Shown: positions 1 through 4,875 of the stretch, in pieces
Position numbering within the stretch: the first letter of the stretch is position 1
Layout of the letters: every line of letters starts with the position of its first letter
From: Candidatus Poribacteria bacterium
GTDB taxonomy: Bacteria > Poribacteria > WGA-4E > WGA-3G
Direction: 5' to 3'
Length of the DNA: 6,351 bases
Assembly: GCA_028818995.1 (NCBI GenBank)
Contig: JAPPMR010000167.1
Coordinates: 1-6,351, forward strand
Notes under the pieces: model-generated
Database searches by the model: none
What the model was told of the DNA's origin: nothing
What the model saw: the letters and a program-made list of their open reading frames with translations, nothing else
Program-made: the position numbers and the translations under genes

Positions 1-353
1 ATTCTATAGGTCCCACCAATTTAAATTTTGACTTATATATTGGTAATACAACATCTGTAGGAAAATATCCAGCAAACGATTACGGGTTGTATGACATTGC
101 AGGCAATGTATTTGAATGGTGTCTTGACAAATGGGATAAAGAATACTATGTAAACTCCCCACAGAACAATCCTATTGCCGATGGTAACATAATAAATGTA
201 ATCAATAATTTTACAGAGATAGATACATCTCGCGTACTACGCGGAGGTTCTTGTGTTAGCACTCCCCAAAATACGCGAGTTGCATATCGTCACAGAAATA
301 CACCTATGTTTACGTGTTTTAGCATCGGTTTTCGTTGTATAAAATCTATATAA
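1..353 (+). CDS. FGE-sulfatase/SUMF1-like protein A, 3' part (5' end outside window)
   Basis: The reading frame is open from base 3 (first full codon) to the TAA at 351-353, giving 116 visible residues. They match the second half of the FGE/SUMF1 lectin-fold domain of the three downstream paralogs: T-T-S-V-G-K-Y-P-A-N-D-Y-G-L-Y-D-I-A-G-N, then F-E-W-C-L-D, R-V-L-R-G-G-S and G-F-R-C. The ATG at 87 lies inside the conserved domain and is not the start. True FGE carries two catalytic cysteines just after G-G-S-(W/Y); here the aligned residues are Ser and Thr, and the usual Trp after G-G-S is Cys, so formylglycine synthesis is unlikely. The 36-residue C-terminal patch (231-338) differs strongly from those of the paralogs. 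A binding or sensor role is inferred. The N-terminal half cannot be seen; by analogy it should carry the same helical and J-like segments. Confidence 0.85.
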   Translation, partial: SIGPTNLNFDLYIGNTTSVGKYPANDYGLYDIAGNVFEWCLDKWDKEYYVNSPQNNPIADGNIINVINNFTEIDTSRVLRGGSCVSTPQNTRVAYRHRNTPMFTCFSIGFRCIKSI

Positions 354-376
354 ATCTAATACCAAGTTATACCCAA

Positions 377-406
377 TTCTAAATAATGATATAACATTAT
401 TTAGAA
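377..406. repeat. AT-rich perfect inverted repeat, 12-bp arms
   Basis: The arms TTCTAAATAATG (377-388) and CATTATTTAGAA (395-406) are exact reverse complements with a 6-nt loop. The element lies 24 bases after the stop of FGE-like protein A. No T-run follows on the + strand, so it is not a standard intrinsic terminator. It could be a weak transcript-end hairpin or the remnant of a small palindromic element. Confidence 0.6.
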
Positions 407-436
407 AATCGGTTGGAAGAATGCAATACTTTCTTC

Positions 437-480
437 TGTAGGAGCGACCTCCCGGTCGCGACCAGGAGGTCGCTCCTACA
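437..480. repeat. Near-perfect 44-bp GC-rich palindrome (TAGGAGCGA hairpin repeat, copy 1)
   Basis: The outer arms 437-452 (TGTAGGAGCGACCTCC) and 465-480 are exact reverse complements. The 12 bases between contain the palindrome GGTCGCGACC (454-463). The only mismatch across all 44 bases is C453 opposite A464. It can be read as two head-to-head copies of a shorter unit that also occurs at 4748-4774 (opposite strand) and 4792-4820. Its GC content stands out from the AT-rich surroundings. It lies in the spacer before FGE-like protein B and may be a REP- or MITE-like intergenic element. Confidence 0.75.
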
Positions 481-556
481 AAGAAACTCAAATCGGAATG
501 GTACTTGTCAATTAGAAATGGTATTAGATTTGTGCATTATTAGTGAATTCTTACAA

Positions 557-560
557 GAGG
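557..560 (+). promoter_or_regulatory. Shine-Dalgarno for FGE-like protein B
   Basis: GAGG lies 8 bases before the ATG at 569 and supports that start. The frame stays open upstream to an ATG at 413, but that extension would translate straight through the 437-480 palindrome and has no counterpart in the paralogs. Confidence 0.55.
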
Positions 561-568
561 AATGGAGA

Positions 569-1867
569 ATGCGTGAACGCAACGAATTCGTTGAGTTAAT
601 TAACACCTTCAAAACTGTATCACCGAGTATTACCGACATCCAACGGCGCGGGCTGCTAAAACAGGCAGTGCAGAATTATGGTCTTTCTGTTGAGGAAGCC
701 TCAGAAATTCTAAAGTCTTTGGGATTAGTAGTCGGAGAAGCGATAGACTATTTTGAAGTGTTAGGGCTTTCAATAGAGGAGATTCAAGGATCAGACGAAC
801 AAACTATCGTGAGCATTGTTGAAGCGGCGCATGAGCAGCACTATAAAGCATCGTTGCGCGCCGGTGCGCGTATTCGCCCCGATGGTAAAACAGAAGAACA
901 GTGGCGTAATATCCTGAATCAAGCGCGTGAAACCTTAATAGATACGCAAAAGCGGAGAGAATATTTGGCGACATTCCTGCTTCAAGATGACTTGCCAGAG
1001 GTTGTTCCGAACGACTTGCCTCAATCCGATGATGAATTTGAGGACCCTGAATCAACTCCAGAAAATGAGATTGAGGATGTCTCAAGTGCCGATTCAGTAT
1101 CGGTTGCTCCAAGTGTTGATGTTCCTAATGATATGGTATTTATCCCTGCAGGAAGGTTTCAGATGGGCAGTCAGGGTAAAGATGAAGATAGCAGTGGAAT
1201 TACTACACATACTGTTTACTTAGGTCCGTTTTTTATGGACAAATATCCGGTCACCAATGCACAATACCAAGTATTTTTGGATTCAAACCCTCAGTGGCAA
1301 AAAAAGAAGATACCTGACAATTATCACGATGGCAATTACTTACAAACTTGGAGTAGCAACAACTATCCGCGAGGTAAAGCAGACCACCCAGTTGTTGATG
1401 TGAGTTGGTATGCTGCGATGGCTTACGCGCAGTGGTCTGGTAAGCGTTTACCAACCGAAGCGGAATGGGAAAAAGCAGCACGCGGTGGATTAATCGGGAA
1501 AATATATCCATGGGGTGATCATATTGATATTGACATGGCGAATTACGGGATGCATATCAGAAGAACAACACCTGTTGGAAAGTATCCGCCTAACGACTAT
1601 GGTGTATATGACGCTGTGGGGAATGTTTGGGAATGGTGTCTTGATGAATACAATGATAGTCCCTCACATCGAAACCCCGGTTTAGCTGCTAAAAACGTTA
1701 GCGAAACTACAACAAACTTTTTGAGCATTGCAAGTACTCGTATTTTGCGTGGAGGTTCTTGGGCAAGTAGCGAGCGGGCTGCACGGGTCAATTATTGCGG
1801 ATGTGCAGATCCAATTATCACATACTACAGTTATGGGTTTCGATGTGTAAAAGACATTACACCTTAA
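569..1867 (+). CDS. J-like/FGE-sulfatase (SUMF1-like) fusion protein B
   Basis: This is a 432-residue protein. Residues 1-58 form a helical domain (L-L-K-Q-A-V-Q, then L-S-V-E-E-A-S-E-I-L-K). Residues 60-135 resemble a J-domain: Y-F-E-V-L-G-L near 61, an A-A-H helix near 86, and the final helix L-N-Q-A-R-E-T-L...D-T-Q-K-R-R-E-Y; R-P-D-G (103-106) sits where HPD would be. Residues 138-187 are an acidic, Ser/Pro-rich linker. Residues 188-428 are the FGE/SUMF1 domain: M-V-F-I-P-A-G-R-F-Q-M-G-S, P-V-T-N-A-Q-Y, G-K-R-L-P-T-E-A-E-W-E-K-A-A-R-G-G, Y-P-W-G, V-W-E-W-C-L-D, R-I-L-R-G-G-S-W and G-F-R-C. The FGE catalytic cysteine positions are Ser400 and Ala405, so enzymatic activity is doubtful. There is no signal peptide or membrane segment, so it is probably cytoplasmic. 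Start 569 gives an N-terminus that aligns with the M-S-K-R-E-E starts of proteins C and D. A ligand-binding or sensor role is inferred. Confidence 0.88.
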   Translation: MRERNEFVELINTFKTVSPSITDIQRRGLLKQAVQNYGLSVEEASEILKSLGLVVGEAIDYFEVLGLSIEEIQGSDEQTIVSIVEAAHEQHYKASLRAGARIRPDGKTEEQWRNILNQARETLIDTQKRREYLATFLLQDDLPEVVPNDLPQSDDEFEDPESTPENEIEDVSSADSVSVAPSVDVPNDMVFIPAGRFQMGSQGKDEDSSGITTHTVYLGPFFMDKYPVTNAQYQVFLDSNPQWQKKKIPDNYHDGNYLQTWSSNNYPRGKADHPVVDVSWYAAMAYAQWSGKRLPTEAEWEKAARGGLIGKIYPWGDHIDIDMANYGMHIRRTTPVGKYPPNDYGVYDAVGNVWEWCLDEYNDSPSHRNPGLAAKNVSETTTNFLSIASTRILRGGSWASSERAARVNYCGCADPIITYYSYGFRCVKDITP

Positions 1868-1944
1868 ATCATCTTCCATTACTTGAAACTGCTTTTTCAT
1901 TGATCCTATTCAACTCTTACGGTATCAGAGAATCCCGTTTTTCA

Positions 1945-1973
1945 TTGTTTTTTCTCATCTTATATGCTACAAT
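1945..1973 (+). promoter_or_regulatory. Candidate sigma70-type promoter with extended -10, driving the thermonuclease-like gene
   Basis: TTGTTT (1945-1950) and TACAAT (1968-1973) are separated by 17 bases, with TGC directly before the -10. Transcription would start near 1980, leaving a ~50-base leader before the ATG at 2033. The 10-mer TTTTTCATTG occurs at 1893-1902 and again at 1938-1947, overlapping the -35; this may be coincidence or a regulator site. Confidence 0.5.
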
Positions 1974-2020
1974 TCGGTTATTCAACACAACCTAAAACCC
2001 CACTTGTAGTTCCTTTTGGG

Positions 2021-2027
2021 AAGGAGG
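2021..2027 (+). promoter_or_regulatory. Strong Shine-Dalgarno (AAGGAGG) fixing the start at 2033
   Basis: AAGGAGG lies 5 bases before the ATG at 2033, the strongest ribosome site in the window. It rules against the in-frame ATG at 1964, which overlaps the candidate -10 element. Confidence 0.85.
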
Positions 2028-2032
2028 AAAAG

Positions 2033-2410
2033 ATGCAACTTTATCTGGTAACAGAAGTCATTGATGGGGATACTTTTAAGGTTGACCCCCCAATTTCCCG
2101 AAACTTTGTTTTACAAACACCTATGCAAAGGTTAAGAGGTGATACCCTTGCTGAAACTCCCATGCAACGGTTGGAGACTCCGAATGTGCTTACAAAAGTC
2201 CGTTTAGCAAATATAAATGCTCCAGAAATTCAGACACTTCCAGGGAAACTGGCAACGACCTATTTAAAGGGACTCATAGAGAGAAAGCAAGTAACTCTCA
2301 AACCGACTGGGATTTCTTATGATCGCGTCGTTGCAGATGTGTGGCTTTATCCAAACAAGCTTTTTGTTAATGCTGCAATGGTTTATAAAGGATATGCGAG
2401 AAGGGCATAG
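2033..2410 (+). CDS. Thermonuclease (SNase)-like protein with an internal duplicated insert
   Basis: This is a 125-residue protein with a staphylococcal-nuclease OB-fold signature: V-I-D-G-D-T (9-14), V-R-L-A-N-I-N-A-P-E (56-65), G-K-L-A (71-74) and Y-D-R-V-V-A-D-V-W (96-104). Against S. aureus nuclease, Asp11, Asp13, Arg57, Glu65 and Arg98 match active-site residues Asp19, Asp21, Arg35, Glu43 and Arg87. Asp40 and Thr41 are replaced by Asn62 and Ala63, so calcium binding may be altered. No signal peptide is seen, unlike secreted nucleases. Between the first motif and Arg57, where S. aureus nuclease has only a short turn, about 30 extra residues contain T-P-M-Q-R-L twice (29-34, 42-47). The C-terminus ends at Y-A-R-R-A without the usual final helix; after the TAG the frame stays open for another 22 codons to a TAA (about 2477-2479). 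It has its own promoter and ribosome site. The fold is fairly sure; activity is uncertain. Confidence 0.8.
   Translation: MQLYLVTEVIDGDTFKVDPPISRNFVLQTPMQRLRGDTLAETPMQRLETPNVLTKVRLANINAPEIQTLPGKLATTYLKGLIERKQVTLKPTGISYDRVVADVWLYPNKLFVNAAMVYKGYARRA
2117..2173 (+). repeat. Two-copy in-frame direct repeat, 39-base period, inside the SNase-like gene
   Basis: Codons for T-P-M-Q-R-L occur at 2117-2134 and 2156-2173, differing at a few mostly silent bases (ACACCT/ACTCCC, AGG/CGG, TTA/TTG). A further G-A-G-A-C-T-C-C trace follows (E-T-P). The spacing of 13 codons keeps the frame. It accounts for most of the insert in the nuclease fold. Confidence 0.7.
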
Positions 2411-2512
2411 ACAGCACCTGATCACGGAGATATGGTTTGGTTTTCGCATGCTAATATTTCCAAAAACCCAGTACGTTAACTCACACCAAAGTTATTATTT
2501 AGATAGCATCTG

Positions 2513-3262
2513 ATGGATGATTTTAAATCTATAGTTTGTGTTCATAATCCTCCTCCCGCAGACGCGACTTTGTGGAGATACATGGATTTTCCGAAATTTG
2601 TATCAATTTTGGAGAATTGTGCTCTGTTTTTCCCAAGGGCAGACAAATTAGATGATCCTTTTGAGGGTGCTTTCCCTAAAAAGAACATAGAGGCGCGTCA
2701 AACCAATTTACACCCTGAATTTGAAGAAGCAATGTCAATATCTGGATTTTCAACCTTTGATTTGTTTTGGAAGCAACTCCCTCGTTTTACGTTGATTAAC
2801 TGTTGGCATAAAAGTGATTATGAATCCGAGGCAATGTGGAAATTATATTCTACCGTACAAGGAGGCATCGCAATCAAAACACACTTCAATTTATTCGTAG
2901 AGAGTTTCACGGCAAACGAACAAATTCATATTGGAATGGTTAAGTATGTAGATTATGATAATGACTAAATCCCAGAAGATGACCCGTTGTCACCTTACTT
3001 GTATAAGCGCAAGAGTTTTACCCATGAACAGGAAGTAAGGGCAATTATTCAGGTCTTACCTACTGGAAATATCATTCAGACTCAGGATATCTACGATATT
3101 GGCGATTACTGTGAAGTGGATCTGAAACTGTTGATTCAGGAAGTTGTCATCGATCCTTTTGCTCCTGAATGGTTACTAAACCTCGTCCAACAAGTTGCTA
3201 CACGCTATAGATTAGCAGCACCTATTAGCAGATCTCATCTCACAGGATCACCTACGTGGTGA
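2513..3262 (+). pseudogene. DUF2971-family protein, interrupted by an in-frame TAA
   Basis: The first part (151 residues, 2513-2965) carries DUF2971 hallmarks: L-W-R-Y-M-D-F-P-K-F (20-29), R-A-D-K-L-D-D-P-F-E-G (42-52) and C-W-H followed by E-S-E-A-M-W-K-L-Y (97-112). TAA at 2966-2968 interrupts it directly after D-Y-D-N-D. The same frame then continues for 97 codons (I-P-E-D-D-P-L-S-P-Y-L-Y-K-R-K-S-F-T-H-E-Q-E-V-R-A-I-I) to TGA at 3260-3262, which is the expected second half of the family. A single substitution to TAA is the simplest explanation, with no shift in frame. A TTG at 2987 could in theory restart translation. The ATG at 2513 has no clear Shine-Dalgarno, so the start is tentative; ATG 2582 is inside the first motif and less likely. 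The biochemical function of the family is not known to me. It lies 102 bases after the SNase-like gene. Confidence 0.75.
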
Positions 3263-3266
3263 TCCT
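3244..3266. repeat. Hairpin, 9-bp perfect stem, over the DUF2971 stop codon
   Basis: AGGATCACC (3244-3252) and GGTGATCCT (3258-3266) are exact reverse complements around a 5-base loop. The structure overlaps the TGA at 3260-3262. There is no following T-run, so an intrinsic terminator is not supported; it may slow transcript decay or weakly attenuate read-through into the next gene. Confidence 0.5.
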
Positions 3267-3325
3267 CAAGTCTCAGGCAAGAAGGAATTAGTATTTAGCA
3301 TCAAGCCTTAAGAGAATAGTGCCAC

Positions 3326-4687
3326 ATGTCCAAACGAGAAGAATATATTACAGTCGTTAACACACTAAAAGCGCTATCGTCAACGATTACAAGTGAGCAG
3401 CGCAATGCACTTCTTCAGCAAGCAGTACAGCAATACGACCTCTCTATTGATGAAGCGAATGAAATTCTGAAAGCAACAGGATTAATTGTTGGTGAGCGGA
3501 TAAACTATTTTGAAGTGTTAGGGTTTTTCCTTGAAGAGCTGCAAAACCATAGTGAAAAAAACATCGCTATTCAAGTTGATGCTGCACATAAAAAACTGTA
3601 TAGTGAATCATTACGTGCTGGCGGACTCCCGCGTAGAGATGGCAGGACGCAAGAACAGTGGCGAACACTTCTGAATCAAGCACGTGATACATTAAAAGAC
3701 CCACAAAAACGACAACAATATCTCACTACGTTATTATTTCAAGAAGATCTATCCGAAATACCTTTGCACGACACGTCAAATCCTGAAGATAGATATCATG
3801 ACTCGGAACTGGCAACTGTAAGTCCTCCAGAGGATGCCTTACTGCCGAAGCCTTCAAGTGTTGACTCAGCGCAAGTAGTTCCAACTCCTAATGCCTCTGG
3901 AGACATGATGCTAATTCCGGCAGGCGAATTTCAAATGGGAAGCGATAATGGTAAGGCAGATAACAGCGAAAAACCATTACATACTGTCTATGTTGACGCG
4001 TTCTACATGGACAAACACTTGGTAACCAATGCACAGTATATGGAATTTGTAACTGCTAACCCGCAATGGCATAAGTCATCAAAATGGTATGAATGGGGCA
4101 AAAAACAGAAGACATCTATTGCGAAGCGGTACCACGACGGTGATTACTTGAAACATTGGCATGAAAATATCTATCCAGAAGAGAAAGCCGATCATCCAGT
4201 AACTTGGATTAGTTGGTATGCAGCGATGGCGTATGCACGCTGGGTTGGTAAACGTTTGCCAACAGAGGCAGAATGGGAAAAGGCTGCGCGTGGTGGACTA
4301 ACAGAACAGAAATATCCATGGGGCAATACAATTAATTTTTCTCAGGCAAATTATAACAGCAGTGTTGGAGATACCACACCTGTCGGACAATATCCAGCAA
4401 ACGGCTACGGGCTCTATGATATGGCTGGAAACGCATGGGAATGGTGTCTTGATACGTACGACGCCGATTTTTATACGCACTCGCCGCATCGTAACCCGAT
4501 TTCTGGCGCGAACACCGATGAATCAGTAACAAATGAATTAACGAATAATACTTCGTTTCGTGTTTTACGCGGTGGTTCTTGGCTTGATTCACCTCAATAC
4601 ATTCGTTCTGCTTTTCGTTATAAAATTAATCCAACACTTACACTCGCCAGAATCGGTTTTCGTTGTGTGAAGGCAGTAACATCTTAA
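3326..4687 (+). CDS. J-like/FGE-sulfatase (SUMF1-like) fusion protein C
   Basis: This is a 453-residue paralog of proteins B and D. The helical N-terminus is 1-58; the J-like segment is 60-133 (Y-F-E-V-L-G near 61, A-A-H-K-K-L-Y near 86, L-N-Q-A-R-D-T-L-K-D-P-Q-K-R near 116) with R-R-D-G at 103-106 in place of HPD. The linker is about 138-190. The FGE domain is 192-448: M-L-I-P-A-G-E-F-Q-M-G-S, V-T-N-A-Q-Y, G-K-R-L-P-T-E-A-E-W, Y-P-W-G, A-W-E-W-C-L-D, R-V-L-R-G-G-S-W (412-419) and G-F-R-C. FGE cysteine positions are Asp421 and Ile426, so it is probably not a formylglycine-generating enzyme. Its N-terminal half is closest in DNA to protein D. The start at 3326 aligns exactly with protein D (M-S-K-R-E-E); the ribosome site is weak (TAAGAGA, 3309-3315). 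The gene lies 63 bases after the broken DUF2971 gene and may share its transcript. It is probably cytoplasmic, with a recognition role inferred. Confidence 0.88.
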   Translation: MSKREEYITVVNTLKALSSTITSEQRNALLQQAVQQYDLSIDEANEILKATGLIVGERINYFEVLGFFLEELQNHSEKNIAIQVDAAHKKLYSESLRAGGLPRRDGRTQEQWRTLLNQARDTLKDPQKRQQYLTTLLFQEDLSEIPLHDTSNPEDRYHDSELATVSPPEDALLPKPSSVDSAQVVPTPNASGDMMLIPAGEFQMGSDNGKADNSEKPLHTVYVDAFYMDKHLVTNAQYMEFVTANPQWHKSSKWYEWGKKQKTSIAKRYHDGDYLKHWHENIYPEEKADHPVTWISWYAAMAYARWVGKRLPTEAEWEKAARGGLTEQKYPWGNTINFSQANYNSSVGDTTPVGQYPANGYGLYDMAGNAWEWCLDTYDADFYTHSPHRNPISGANTDESVTNELTNNTSFRVLRGGSWLDSPQYIRSAFRYKINPTLTLARIGFRCVKAVTS

Positions 4688-4747
4688 ACTTTTGTTTTTA
4701 TTCCAGTAACATAGTGCTTAGTCAAGTGCTAATTGATGAGTTTTGAA

Positions 4748-4774
4748 GGAGTCGGGAATCGGAGTTCCCTCCTA
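4748..4774 (-). repeat. TAGGAGCGA-type hairpin repeat, copy 3 (reverse orientation)
   Basis: On the minus strand this reads TAGGAGGGAACTCC followed by GATTCCCGAC, the same layout as the other copies. The inner stem pairs GGGAA (4754-4758) with TTCCC (4765-4769) around a 6-base loop. Compared with copies 1 and 2, both sides of the stem changed together. It lies in the 188-base spacer between proteins C and D. Confidence 0.6.
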
Positions 4775-4791
4775 CCATAAGCAGTGAATAA

Positions 4792-4820
4792 GTAGGAGCG
4801 ATCTCCGAATCGCGACCTAC
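4792..4820 (+). repeat. TAGGAGCGA-type hairpin repeat, copy 2
   Basis: The outer pairing is GTAGG (4792-4796) with CCTAC (4816-4820); the inner pairing is GCGAT (4798-4802) with ATCGC (4809-4813) around the loop CTCCGA. It is in the same orientation as the left half of the 437-480 palindrome and 17 bases from copy 3, which is inverted relative to it. Confidence 0.65.
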
Positions 4821-4829
4821 AATAATATG

Positions 4830-4859
4830 TTGACGAAGCAATAGTCTGAATAATACATA
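4830..4859 (+). promoter_or_regulatory. Candidate promoter for protein D
   Basis: TTGACG (4830-4835) and TACATA (4854-4859) are 18 bases apart. The start site would fall near 4866, giving a leader of only about 10 bases before the ATG at 4876, which fits the absence of a strong Shine-Dalgarno there. The -35 lies 9 bases after hairpin copy 2. Confidence 0.4.
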
Positions 4860-4875
4860 ATAGTGGACGGATCAG

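Noticed and set aside
379..404. Intrinsic terminator after protein A
   Set aside because: The stem is perfect but AT-rich, and no T-run follows on the + strand.
505..540. Promoter for protein B with TTGTCA as -35
   Set aside because: No acceptable -10 hexamer lies 16-18 bases downstream; CATTAT is 24 bases away.
413..568. In-frame upstream extension of protein B starting at ATG 413
   Set aside because: It would translate through the 437-480 palindrome, has no similarity to the N-termini of the paralogs and lacks a ribosome site; ATG 569 has GAGG at the right distance and aligns with C and D.
1964..2032. Earlier start for the SNase-like protein at ATG 1964
   Set aside because: It overlaps the candidate -10 element, and the AAGGAGG site clearly serves ATG 2033, directly before the SNase fold.
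2408..2479. Stop-codon read-through extending the SNase-like protein by 22 codons
   Set aside because: The extension (T-A-P-D-H-G-D-M-V-W-F ...) matches nothing I recognise, and other genes here use TAA and TGA normally, so codon reassignment is not supported.
437..4820. CRISPR array, tRNA or rRNA
   Set aside because: The repeats are palindromic, few, not regularly spaced and partly inverted; I saw no tRNA or rRNA signature in the spacers.
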